Positions 7,531 through 15,965 of a stretch of 30,964 bases of DNA are shown one piece after another. Source of the stretch: Deltaproteobacteria bacterium (GTDB lineage: Bacteria > Desulfobacterota > Desulfarculia > Desulfarculales > Desulfarculaceae); contig JAHLLK010000071.1 of the NCBI GenBank assembly GCA_020444165.1, positions 1 through 30,964 of the forward strand, given 5' to 3'. Below the pieces are notes generated by a model. It made no database searches and was not told where the DNA came from. It saw nothing but the letters and a program-made list of their open reading frames with translations. Every line of letters starts with the position of its first letter. Within the stretch, counting starts at the first letter, position 1. Position numbers and translations under genes: made by a program.

Positions 7531-8280
7531 TCACCCATCGCCGTGACGCTGCTTTTCGCGGCGCTCCTTTTTCCAGGCGATGTTCTTCTTGAGCCCCTTT
7601 TGTTTGTAAGGCTTTTCGGTGGGTTCGGGGGTGATGAAGAAGGAGCCGGCGTGTTCGGGCGGGGCCGGGGCGGCGGGGGCGGCCGGTTTTTTGGACGGGG
7701 GTTTCTTGGTGGTCTCGGCCTCGTCCAGGGGCGGGCCCAGGAGGCACCCGGCCGGGACCCACTCAGTGAGGAAGAGGCCTTCCTCGCCCCAGGCCGGGAA
7801 CATGGCTCCCTCGTTCTTGGCCAGGTGGGCCTGCACGGTGATCAGGAGCGGCTCCTGGTCCCGGCGGCGGCCCAGGCGGAGGGCCAGGTCGGGGTCGGTG
7901 GCCAGGACCAGGGGTCCGCCTTCCCGAGCCTCCAGCCCCTTCTGGTGCACCACGGGCCAGGCCCGGCGCCGGAGCCCCAGGTAGAGGTGGGCCGGGGGAT
8001 CGGCCGTATAGTCCGGCGGGGGGTAACGGCGCTCCCGGGCCCGGAGGCGGTTGGCTTCCATTTCGAGGGCGTCGGGGTCCAGGCGGGTGCTGGCGTCGGC
8101 CAGCATGGTCTGGCGCACGTGGCGCCAGCCCTCTTCGTCATGCAGGGCGGCCAGGAGGTCCTTGACCCGCACCCAGCCTTCCTCGTCGGGCACCAGGCCG
8201 AATTCGGCCGGCTGCACCCCCAGGGCGTAGATCAGCAGGCGCACCAGGGCGTGCTCTTTTTGTTCCTGACGTTTGGCCAT
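7531..8280 (-). CDS. Divergent Tpt1/KptA-like protein (RNA 2'-phosphotransferase fold)
   Basis: 249 aa. Tpt1/KptA enzymes remove a 2'-phosphate from RNA by transfer to NAD+, giving ADP-ribose 1'',2''-cyclic phosphate. The N-terminal winged-helix lobe is recognisable (GLVPDEEGWVRVKDLLAAL, 28-46), as is the ADP-ribosyltransferase lobe (PPAHLYLGLRRRAWPVV, LVLATDPDLALRLGRRR, LFLTEWVPAGCL). Two family landmarks are altered: the catalytic Arg-His of the LRH motif reads YAL (residues 18-20), and the HGT motif reads LGL (101-103). The second arginine (LRARE, 79-83) and the third (GRRR, 137-140) seem present. A Pro/Ala-rich linker and a basic tail (QKGLKKNIAWKKERREKQRH) follow. The ATG at 8280 has GGAAGGA at 5 nt. 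It is last in the pyr cluster. Activity on the usual substrate is doubtful; it may bind RNA or NAD only. Confidence 0.65.
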   Translation of the reverse strand: MAKRQEQKEHALVRLLIYALGVQPAEFGLVPDEEGWVRVKDLLAALHDEEGWRHVRQTMLADASTRLDPDALEMEANRLRARERRYPPPDYTADPPAHLYLGLRRRAWPVVHQKGLEAREGGPLVLATDPDLALRLGRRRDQEPLLITVQAHLAKNEGAMFPAWGEEGLFLTEWVPAGCLLGPPLDEAETTKKPPSKKPAAPAAPAPPEHAGSFFITPEPTEKPYKQKGLKKNIAWKKERREKQRHGDG

Positions 8281-8322
8281 GCGGTCCTTCCGGCGCGGGG
8301 CCGGGGGCAGGGAGCCCCGGCT

Positions 8323-8805
8323 TCAGCGGGCGATCTGGGTCACGCCGCCAGCGGTGACCAGGAACACCTTGCGCCCCTTGGGATGCCACACCTTGATCAC
8401 CTGCCGCTGGGGGTCGGCCGGGTCCGGGGCCAGGGCCATCTGGATGGGCGGCGGCGGGGTCAGGTTGGGCAGGGCCAGGGCGGCGGGCACCGGCTGGGGG
8501 GCCGGCGCCGGGGTGGGCTCCTCGGCCGGGGCGCCGGCAGCCGGGGCGGCGGTGGCGGTCTCGCCGGCCGGCGCGGCAGTGGCCTCCGGGGCGGTGGTTG
8601 CGGGGGCAGCAGCCGGAGGGGCAACCGGGGCCGGGGCCGGCGCGGCGGCCAGGGCCTCCTGGACCTGGCGGGCAAAGGCCAGGGCGGCCAGGTCCCGCGA
8701 GGAGGTGACCTCGTAATGGTAACCGATGGCCACCACCACCACCAAACCCATCACACTCAGGATGCCGGTCACCTCCGAGCTGATGAAACTGAGCGCTCTA
8801 TTCAC
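8323..8805 (-). CDS. Hypothetical membrane-anchored Pro/Ala-rich protein
   Basis: 160 aa. One transmembrane helix near the N terminus (about residues 12-29, VTGILSVMGLVVVVAIGYHY), a low-complexity linker of about 65 residues made of Ala, Pro and Thr, and a small C-terminal domain (QRQVIKVWHPKGRKVFLVTAGGVTQIAR) that looks like a beta-hairpin. No known enzyme motif. Its start overlaps the end of pyrC by 8 nt, so translation is probably coupled, and it belongs to the pyrB-pyrC transcript. The layout resembles a periplasmic domain on a flexible stalk. Function unknown; no evident link to pyrimidine synthesis. Confidence 0.75.
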   Translation of the reverse strand: MNRALSFISSEVTGILSVMGLVVVVAIGYHYEVTSSRDLAALAFARQVQEALAAAPAPAPVAPPAAAPATTAPEATAAPAGETATAAPAAGAPAEEPTPAPAPQPVPAALALPNLTPPPPIQMALAPDPADPQRQVIKVWHPKGRKVFLVTAGGVTQIAR

Positions 8806-10089
8806 TGGCGGCCTCCTTGTGCTGATAGGTGATTTTGCCGCCGCAGATGGTCATGACGGCCCGGCCGGGGAACATGCGCCCGGCAAAGGGAGTGTTCTTG
8901 GAGCGGGAAACCAGGGCGGCCGGGTCCACGGTCCAGGGGCGGTTGAGGTCGATGACCGTAACGTCGGCGGGCCAGCCCCTTTCCAGCCGCCCGCCCGGGA
9001 TGCCCAGGATGGCGGCTGGCGCGGCCGAAAGCCGCTCCAGGGCCTGGCTCAGGCTGAGCACCCCTTGCTCCACCATTTCCAGGGCGGCGCCCAGGGCGGT
9101 TTCCAGGCCCACCACGCCAAAGGCGGCCCGGTCGAACTCCACGTCCTTTTCCAGGCTGGCGTGGGGCGCGTGGTCCGTGGCCAGGGCGTCGAGGACCCCC
9201 TCGGCCAGGCCCTGGCGCACCGCGGCGCGGTCCGCGGCTGAGCGCAGGGGCGGGTTCATCTTGCGGTGGGTGTCATAGGCGCCCACGTCCTCGTCGGTCA
9301 AAAGGCAGTAGTGGGGGCAGGTCTCGGCCGTGACCCGGAGGCCCCGGGCCTTGGCCCGGGCCACCGCCGCCACCGCCCCGGCCGTGGACACGTGGGCGAT
9401 GTGCACCCGGGCTTCGGTGAGCCCGGCCAGGGCCAGGTCCCGCTCCACCGCGATGACCTCGGCCTCGGCCGGGATGCCGGCCAGGCCCAGGCGGGTGGCG
9501 GTGGGGCCTTCGTGCATCACCCCGCCGGCCGAGAGCGCCAGGTCCTCGCTGTGGCAGATCACCACCAGGCCCAGGCCCCGGGCGTACTCCATGGCCCGGC
9601 GGAGGAGCCGGGAACTGGCTACGGGATGGCCGTCGTCGCTCACGGCCAGGCAGCCGGCCTCGGCCAGCTCGGCCATGTCGGCCAGCTCCTCACCGGCCAG
9701 CCCCCGGGTGATGGCCCCCACCGGGTAGACCCGGGCCGAGCCCACGTTCCTTACCCGCTCCAGGATCAGTTCGGTCACCGCCCGGTTGTCGTTGACCGGG
9801 TTGGTGTTGGGCATGCAGGAGACCACGGTGAAGCCCCCGGCGGCCGCGGCGGCGGTGCCGGTCCCGATGGTCTCCTTGTATTCGTGGCCCGGCTCCCGGA
9901 GGTGCACGTGCAAATCGATGAGCCCCGGGGTCACCACCAGGCCGGCGCAGTCCAGGGACAGGGCCTCGGGCGCGGTGAGATCGCCGCCCAGACGGGCCAC
10001 CATGCCGTTTTCGATCAACAGATCGCCCACCTCGTCGCGCCCGGTGGCCGGGCAGACCAGGCGGCCGCCTTTGAGAAGCAGGTGTCCGC

Positions 10090-10093
<4 letters not shown>
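8798..10093 (-). CDS. pyrC: Dihydroorotase, class I
   Basis: 431 aa. Catalyses reversible closure of N-carbamoyl-aspartate to dihydroorotate, step three of de novo pyrimidine synthesis, in the cytoplasm. The amidohydrolase metal motif [10 protein letters not shown] (60-69, H62 and H64) is intact, followed by the later metal-site motifs [15 protein letters not shown] and the ATDHAPHA aspartate motif. All catalytic residues I can check are present, so it is an active form and not the inactive PyrC' paralogue. Its ATG overlaps the TGA of pyrB (ATGA, 10090-10093), a typical coupled pyrB-pyrC pair. Confidence 0.95.
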
Positions 10094-11012
<919 letters not shown>

Positions 11013-11016
<4 letters not shown>

Positions 11017-11153
11017 TCTGGCCTCTCCCAGGCCCGGTCCGGAGAATCCGGGGCCGGGGCCATAAAAAACCTCCGCCAGCCACGAAGGGTGCGGAGGTTT
11101 ACCCGGGGGATCCGCCCGCGGCGGGGCTCCCCGAAGGGCGCAATTTTGGGCAT
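11013..11153 (-). CDS. Leader peptide ORF of the pyrBC operon (PyrL-like)
   Basis: 46 codons. The ATG at 11153 has CAGGAGC about 9 nt upstream, and the TGA overlaps the pyrB GTG. The frame reads straight through the intrinsic terminator at 11064-11100, whose U-tract encodes Phe-Phe (GWRRFFM). This is the layout of enterobacterial pyrL, a 44-residue leader through which UTP level controls coupling of ribosome and polymerase, although there is no sequence likeness and no U-rich pause tract is obvious upstream. It could instead be a chance frame over a plain attenuator. Confidence 0.6.
11064..11100 (-). terminator. Intrinsic terminator/attenuator in the pyrB leader
   Basis: On the minus strand AAACCTCCGC (11100-11091), a 14-nt loop, GCGGAGGTTT (11076-11067), then more T residues (six T in a row in all). 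It lies between the promoter and pyrB, about 50 nt before the GTG, so it must be read through for pyrB expression. Confidence 0.8.
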
Positions 11154-11193
11154 AGGGATTCGCTCCTGAGACCTATAACCATCAATCTCACTT

Positions 11194-11222
11194 TGGATAG
11201 CAGACCTGCCGCCTCCTGTCAA
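11194..11222 (-). promoter_or_regulatory. Sigma-70 promoter of the pyr operon
   Basis: On the minus strand TTGACA (11222-11217), 17 nt, TATCCA (11199-11194) with an upstream TGC making an extended -10. The start site would be near 11187, giving a leader of about 170 nt that contains the leader ORF and the terminator. Confidence 0.65.
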
Positions 11223-11266
11223 GCTGCCCGCTGGACGCGGCCGCCGGGCCATGGTACAAGCTCGGA

Positions 11267-14164
11267 ATGAGTGCTCGCTTGTCATCCTTTTTGGAGGGCT
11301 TGGGCGCCCGCCTGCCCCTGGCCGGCCAGATCGTGCACGTGGAGCGGATCGCGCCCCGGGCGGAGAGCCTGGTGGCGCCGGACCCGCCCTTGCCGCCGGC
11401 CCTGGCCCGTGCCCTGGCCGCCGCGGGGATCACCCGCCTCTATGCCCATCAGGCCCAGGCCCTGGCCCTGGCCCGGGCCGGCCGCGACCTGGTGGCCGCC
11501 ACTCCCACGGCCAGCGGCAAGACCCTGGTCTACGCCCTGCCCTTGTTGGAGCGGCTCTTGGCCGACCCCACGGCCAAGGCGCTCTTGCTCTTCCCCCTGA
11601 AGGCCCTGGAGCAGGACCAGCTCACCGCCTTGAACGCCCTGGCCTTCGCGGCCGGGCTGGGGCATCCGGCCGCGGTGTACGACGGCGACACCCCGCCGGG
11701 CCAGCGCCGCCGCCTGCGGGAGCACCCCCCGGCCCTGTTGCTCAGCAACCCGGACATGATCCACCAGGCCATCTGCGCCTACCCCCGGGCCTGGGAGGGC
11801 TTCCTGGCCCAGCTCAAGTACGTGGTCATCGACGAGGTGCACACCTACCGGGGCATCTTCGGCAGCCACGTGGCCCAGGTGCTGCGGCGGCTCTTGCGCC
11901 TGGCCGCGGCCCGCGGAGCCCGCCCCCAGTTCATCCTGTCCTCGGCCACCATCGCCAACCCCGGGACGCACGCCGCGGCGCTCACCGGCCGGGCTTTCAC
12001 CCCGGAGCAGGTGGTGGACCAGTGCGGCGCGCCGGCCGCGGGCCGGCAATTCATCATGGTGAACCCCAAGGGAGCGGCCAGCACCACCGCCAGCCATTTG
12101 GTGGCCCACGCGGTGCGCCAGGGTCTGGCCACCATCTGCTTCACCAAGAGCCGCATCCACACCGAGCTGATCCACACCTGGGTCACCCGGGCCAACCCGG
12201 ACCTGGCCCGCATCGTGGCCGGCTACCGGGCCGGGTTCCTGCCCGAGGAGCGCCGCCGCATCGAGGCCGACCTGGCGGCCGGCCGCCTGGCCGGGGTCAT
12301 CACCACCAGCGCGCTCGAGATGGGCATCGACATCGGCGGGCTGGACGTGTGCGTGCTGGTGGGCTATCCCGGCAGCCAGATCAACACCTGGCAGCGGGGC
12401 GGCCGGGTGGGGCGGGCCGGCCGGGAGAGCGCCGTGTTCCTGGTGGCCCAGCCCGACGCCCTGGACCAATACCTTCTGGCCCACCCGGCCGAGTTCTTCA
12501 CCCGGCCAGTGGAGGCCGCGGTGCTGGACCCGGACAACCCCCACGTGGTGGGGGCGCATCTGGTCTGCGCCGCGGCCGAGGAGCCCTTGTTGGTGCACGG
12601 CGACCCCTTTGACCTCTCCCGCCACCGGGACACGGTGGAGGGGCTGTTGCAAGCGGGCCGGCTCCTGTTGGACGCCCCGGGCGAGCGCTACTTCTCGCCG
12701 CGGAAGCGGCCCCAGCGCAACGTGGATCTCCGGGGCGCCGGCGAGTCCTTCACCCTGTTGGATCCGCGCGGGCGGACCGTGGGCTCGTTGGACGGCATCC
12801 GGGTGTACAAGGAGGGCCACCCCGGGGCCATCTATCTGCACCAGACCCGCTCCTTTGAGGTTAAGACCCTGGACCTGGTGGAGCGCCGGGTGCAAGTGGC
12901 TCCGGTGCAGGCGAATTATTACACCCGGGCCCGCAGCGAGAAGGAGACCGAGATCCTGGAGGAGACGGCCCGGCGGCCGGTGGCCAACTTCCTGGTGCGC
13001 CAGGGCGATCTCAAGGTCACCGAGCGGGTCACCGGTTTCGAGCGGCGGCGCATCTCCGGCGGCGACCTGTTGGGGGTCTACGGCCTGGACCTGCCGCCCA
13101 CCACCTTTGAGACCCACGGCCTGTGGCTGGACATCGAGGACGCGGTGCGCCGCCTGGTGGAGAGCCGGGGCCGCCACTTCATGGGCTCCATCCACGCCCT
13201 GGAGCACGCGGCCATCGCCATGTTCCCCCTGTTCGCCCTGTGCGACCGCGGCGACATCGGCGGCATATCCATCCCCCTGCACCCCCAGACCAACAAGGCC
13301 GCGGTGTTCATCTACGACGGCGCGCCCGGCGGGGTGGGCCTGGCCGAGCGGGGCTTCGAGATCATCGAGGACCTCCTGGCCCGGGTGGAGGAGCTGTTGG
13401 CCGGCTGCCCCTGCGAGGTGGGCTGCCCGGCCTGTGTGTACTCGCCCAAATGCGGCAATGGCAACAAGCCCCTGGACAAGGAGGGTGCGCTGCTCCTGGT
13501 GCGGGCGCTCTTGGGCCGGGAGGAGCTGACCACGCCCGAGGCCCCCGAGCCCCCGCCGGCCCTCATCGCCCCCCCGGCCCGCCCGAGCCCCCGGGAGGCC
13601 CTGCACTACGGGGTGCTGGACCTGGAAACCCAGCGCCTGGCCTCGGAGGTGGGCGGCTGGAAGAACACCCACCTCATGCGGGTGAGTGTGGCCGTGCTCT
13701 ACGACAGCGGGACCGACCGCTTCGAGGCTTTCGAGGAGCCGGCCATGAACGACCTCCTGAAGCGCCTCAGCCAGTTCGAGATGGTGGTGGGCTTCAACCT
13801 TTTGGGCTTTGACTACGGGGTGCTCTCGGCCTACACCGCCCGGGACCTCTCCCGCCTGCCCACCCTGGACCTCTTGTACGAGGTGCGGGAGGTGCTGGGC
13901 CACCGCCTCAGCCTGGACGCCCTGGCCCAGGCCACCCTGGGGGCCGAGAAGTCGGCCGACGGGCTGCAGGCCGTGGCCTGGTGGCGGGCCCGGGACATGG
14001 CCCCCCTGACCAAATACTGCCAAAAGGACGTGGAGCTGACCCGCGACCTGCTCCGGCACGGCCAAGAGCACGGCCATCTCCTGTTTACCGACAAGCAGGG
14101 CCAGAAGCTCCGCATCCCGCTGGACTGGTCCTGGCCCACCCTGCGGAAGCGCTTCGCCCCATGA
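11267..14164 (+). CDS. MrfA/YprA-type SF2 helicase fused to an MrfB-like DEDD exonuclease domain
   Basis: 965 aa. Residues about 50-420 are a DExH helicase: Walker A ATPTASGKT (78-86), DEVH (189-192), SSATIANP, and motif VI QRGGRVGRAGR. About 470-740 is the DUF1998-type region with the cysteine cluster CPCEVGCPACVYSPKCG (713-730), probably binding zinc or [4Fe-4S]. This architecture matches MrfA/YprA and Hrq1, 3'-5' helicases of DNA repair. After a Pro-rich linker (750-775) comes an RNase H-fold exonuclease domain: DLET (D-x-E, about 783-786), GFNLLGFDYG (841-850) and YCQKD (Y-x3-D, about 916-920). In Bacillus subtilis the separate proteins MrfA (helicase) and MrfB (exonuclease) act together against mitomycin C damage; here both parts are on one chain. 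It is the first of three genes joined by ATGA overlaps. Confidence 0.88.
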   Translation: MSARLSSFLEGLGARLPLAGQIVHVERIAPRAESLVAPDPPLPPALARALAAAGITRLYAHQAQALALARAGRDLVAATPTASGKTLVYALPLLERLLADPTAKALLLFPLKALEQDQLTALNALAFAAGLGHPAAVYDGDTPPGQRRRLREHPPALLLSNPDMIHQAICAYPRAWEGFLAQLKYVVIDEVHTYRGIFGSHVAQVLRRLLRLAAARGARPQFILSSATIANPGTHAAALTGRAFTPEQVVDQCGAPAAGRQFIMVNPKGAASTTASHLVAHAVRQGLATICFTKSRIHTELIHTWVTRANPDLARIVAGYRAGFLPEERRRIEADLAAGRLAGVITTSALEMGIDIGGLDVCVLVGYPGSQINTWQRGGRVGRAGRESAVFLVAQPDALDQYLLAHPAEFFTRPVEAAVLDPDNPHVVGAHLVCAAAEEPLLVHGDPFDLSRHRDTVEGLLQAGRLLLDAPGERYFSPRKRPQRNVDLRGAGESFTLLDPRGRTVGSLDGIRVYKEGHPGAIYLHQTRSFEVKTLDLVERRVQVAPVQANYYTRARSEKETEILEETARRPVANFLVRQGDLKVTERVTGFERRRISGGDLLGVYGLDLPPTTFETHGLWLDIEDAVRRLVESRGRHFMGSIHALEHAAIAMFPLFALCDRGDIGGISIPLHPQTNKAAVFIYDGAPGGVGLAERGFEIIEDLLARVEELLAGCPCEVGCPACVYSPKCGNGNKPLDKEGALLLVRALLGREELTTPEAPEPPPALIAPPARPSPREALHYGVLDLETQRLASEVGGWKNTHLMRVSVAVLYDSGTDRFEAFEEPAMNDLLKRLSQFEMVVGFNLLGFDYGVLSAYTARDLSRLPTLDLLYEVREVLGHRLSLDALAQATLGAEKSADGLQAVAWWRARDMAPLTKYCQKDVELTRDLLRHGQEHGHLLFTDKQGQKLRIPLDWSWPTLRKRFAP

Positions 14165-15069
14165 GCCCTGCCGCCACTCCCCCTCCGCCCGGCCGGGCCA
14201 TCCCCGGGCCCGAGTGCCCGGCCTGCCTGGCCCGGTTGGTGAGCCAGGCCCTGAGCGGGGTGGGGCTCGCGCCCGACGACGCCTCGCCCCTGGGGGAGGC
14301 GCTCCGGGAGACTGCCCGCGCCGGTCTGGCCGCGGGCCGCCCCCCGGCCCTCACGGCCACGGAGTTCCTGGCCCAGGCCCGGCAAATGAGCGGGGTGGAC
14401 GACCCCTTCCGGGCTCAAAAGCAGGCCGACCTGGCCCGGGCGGCCCGGGCGGCGGCCCGCCTGGCCAACCTCCCGAACCTCTGGCCCGTGCGGGCCCGGG
14501 CCGCCATCCTGGGCAACGCCCTGGACCATTTCGCCGCGGCCGGGGCCGAGGCCCTGTGGCAGGAGGGCCAGACCCTCCACCTGGGGGTGGACGACCTGGC
14601 CGCGGCGGAAGCATATCTGCGCCCCGGGGCCCGGGTGGTGATCCTGGCCGACAACGCCGGGGAGCAGGCCTTTGACCGCCTCCTGGCCGGGCACCTCCTG
14701 GCCCGGGGCTGCCGGGTGAGCTACGTGGTGAAGTCCCGGCCGGTGCAGAACGACCTGACCCTGGCCGACCTCTTGGCCGCCGGCGAAGACCACGGCCTGG
14801 GGGAGATTCGGGAGTCGGGCACCGGCCAGGTGGGCCTGGACCCGGCCGGGGCGCCGCCGGAGCTGGGGGAGCGCCTGGCCGGGGCGGACCTGGTCATCGC
14901 CAAGGGCATGGGCCACTACGAAACCCTGGCCCCGGGCGTGAACCCCCATGCCCTGGCGCTAGCCCCCACCCTGTTCCTGTTCCTGGCCAAGTGCCGGCCC
15001 GTGGCCCGCTCCCTGGGGGTGGCGCCCGGGGCGGGAGTGGCCCTCATGGTGAAGGAGTTCGCGGCATGA
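14161..15069 (+). CDS. DUF89 (ARMT1-like) metal-dependent phosphatase
   Basis: 302 aa. DUF89 proteins are metal-dependent phosphatases thought to remove damaged sugar-phosphate metabolites. Visible landmarks are the N-terminal CPACL pair (19-23), typical of the prokaryotic subfamily, DNAGEQAFD (the Asp-Asn-x-x-Glu metal motif) and KGMGHYETL near the C terminus. The long Ala/Arg-rich helical lobe between residues 40 and 130 is as expected. The substrate is unknown. Its ATG overlaps the TGA of the helicase gene and its own TGA overlaps the start of the FMN-binding protein gene, so the three are translated as a unit. Confidence 0.85.
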   Translation: MSPAATPPPPGRAIPGPECPACLARLVSQALSGVGLAPDDASPLGEALRETARAGLAAGRPPALTATEFLAQARQMSGVDDPFRAQKQADLARAARAAARLANLPNLWPVRARAAILGNALDHFAAAGAEALWQEGQTLHLGVDDLAAAEAYLRPGARVVILADNAGEQAFDRLLAGHLLARGCRVSYVVKSRPVQNDLTLADLLAAGEDHGLGEIRESGTGQVGLDPAGAPPELGERLAGADLVIAKGMGHYETLAPGVNPHALALAPTLFLFLAKCRPVARSLGVAPGAGVALMVKEFAA

Positions 15070-15545
15070 AAAGAGGGGGAAGAATCATCCGGAGCCTGGG
15101 GCGGCCAGCCCTGACCCTGGCCCTGACCCTGGCCCTGACCATAGCCCTGCTGAGCCAGGCCGGCTGCCTCTTGTACCGCCTGAGCCAGGTGCGGGACATG
15201 CCCATCTCGGAGGTGGATCTGGCCACCATCCCGGACGGCGCCTACCGGGGGGAGTATGACTACGAGGTGACCTGGGTAGGGGTGGAGGTCACGGTGGCCG
15301 ACCACCAGATCAAGAAGATCGTGGTGCACAAGAGCTACGAGAACAGCTACGGCCGGCGGGGCGAGACCATAGCCGGCGAGGTGGTGCGCCGGCAAAAGGT
15401 GGACCTGGGGGTGGACGCGGTCAGCGGCGCCTCCACCACGGGCAAGGCGGTGCTCAAAGCGGTGGAGAACGCGCTGCTCCGCCCCGAGGCCCGGTTCACC
15501 CGGGACCCCGGGGATTTCGAGACCACCCGGACCTATGCGGAGTAA
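15066..15545 (+). CDS. FMN-binding domain protein, membrane-anchored
   Basis: 159 aa. An N-terminal hydrophobic segment (about 14-33) ends in QAGC, so it is either a signal anchor or a lipoprotein. The soluble part is a single FMN_bind domain as in RnfG/NqrC/NosR: a beta-rich start GAYRGEYDYEVTWVGVEVTV and the flavinylation motif DAVSGASTTGKAV (117-129), where ApbE would attach FMN through a phosphoester to a Thr or Ser. It would act as a one-flavin electron carrier on the outer face of the membrane. The signal segment is encoded by a 12-nt tandem repeat (ctgaccctggcc) at about 15113-15138. Its start overlaps the DUF89 gene (ATGA). The partner enzyme is not in the window. Confidence 0.85.
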   Translation: MKRGGRIIRSLGRPALTLALTLALTIALLSQAGCLLYRLSQVRDMPISEVDLATIPDGAYRGEYDYEVTWVGVEVTVADHQIKKIVVHKSYENSYGRRGETIAGEVVRRQKVDLGVDAVSGASTTGKAVLKAVENALLRPEARFTRDPGDFETTRTYAE

Positions 15546-15549
15546 AACG

Positions 15550-15611
15550 GCCGGCGGCGCCAGATGCCCGCCGGCGGCGCCCAGGGACTTCGCTCCAACC
15601 TCGGCGTAGCC
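15550..15611. repeat. GC-rich dispersed repeat, copy 2 (inverted relative to copy 1)
   Basis: The reverse complement matches 3629-3688 in block order: a GCTACGCCGAGGTTGGAGCG block, a variable spacer, a GCCGCCGGCGG block and CTGGCGC. It fills the space between the convergent FMN-protein and tautomerase genes and also contains the direct repeat CCGGCGGCGCC, which may help terminate both transcripts. Confidence 0.45.
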
Positions 15612-15646
15612 TACCCGGACCTGCACGAGGTGCGGCGACCGGGGTT

Positions 15647-15847
15647 TTACTTGTCCAGGCCCCACTTCACGGCCAGGGTCTCGCCGCCCACCCCCCAGTT
15701 GTGGGGGTCCACCTCGTCGATGACCACGGTGGTGGCGGCCGGCGGCTTGTTCAGCACCTCCTGCAAGAGGTTGGTGATGCCGCTGATGATCTGATCCTTT
15801 TTTTCCTGGGCCACGGGCGCGGCCAAGCGCACGGATACGTAGGGCAT
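15647..15847 (-). CDS. 4-oxalocrotonate tautomerase family protein
   Basis: 66 aa, the classic 4-OT length. After Met removal the catalytic Pro-1 would be exposed (MPYVSVRL). The central helix QEKKDQIISGITNLLQEVLN and the strand TTVVIDEVDPHNWGVGG match the family. Members interconvert keto and enol forms of small unsaturated acids, usually as a hexamer; the natural substrate here is unknown. The start at 15847 has AGGAGA 7 nt upstream; the longer frame upstream has no such site and reads into the divergent promoter region. Single gene, divergent from mltA and convergent with the FMN-protein gene. Confidence 0.88.
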   Translation of the reverse strand: MPYVSVRLAAPVAQEKKDQIISGITNLLQEVLNKPPAATTVVIDEVDPHNWGVGGETLAVKWGLDK

Positions 15848-15885
15848 GGGGTTCTCCTGGGTGGGCAAGGGGCGGCAACTGCCGG

Positions 15886-15913
15886 TTGACAGGCAACCGC
15901 CGCGAGTTATGAT
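15886..15913 (+). promoter_or_regulatory. Sigma-70 promoter of mltA
   Basis: TTGACA (15886-15891), 16 nt, TATGAT (15908-15913). Consensus -35 and five of six in the -10, about 50 nt before the mltA ATG. Confidence 0.7.
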
Positions 15914-15965
15914 GTCTTTTGCATAAGATATAGCAAGTCGCCTTCGCAATGGGAGACGATATTTC

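Noticed and set aside
7444..8832. A 462-codon plus-strand frame opposite the Tpt1-like and Pro/Ala-rich genes
   Set aside because: Glycine-rich low-complexity translation that starts inside the palindromic repeat, with no ribosome site and no recognisable motif.
11282..14077. A 931-codon open frame on the minus strand opposite the helicase gene
   Set aside because: It is a GC-driven shadow of the real gene: the product is rich in Gly, Gln, His and Val with no domain, and the plus-strand frame has a full set of helicase motifs.
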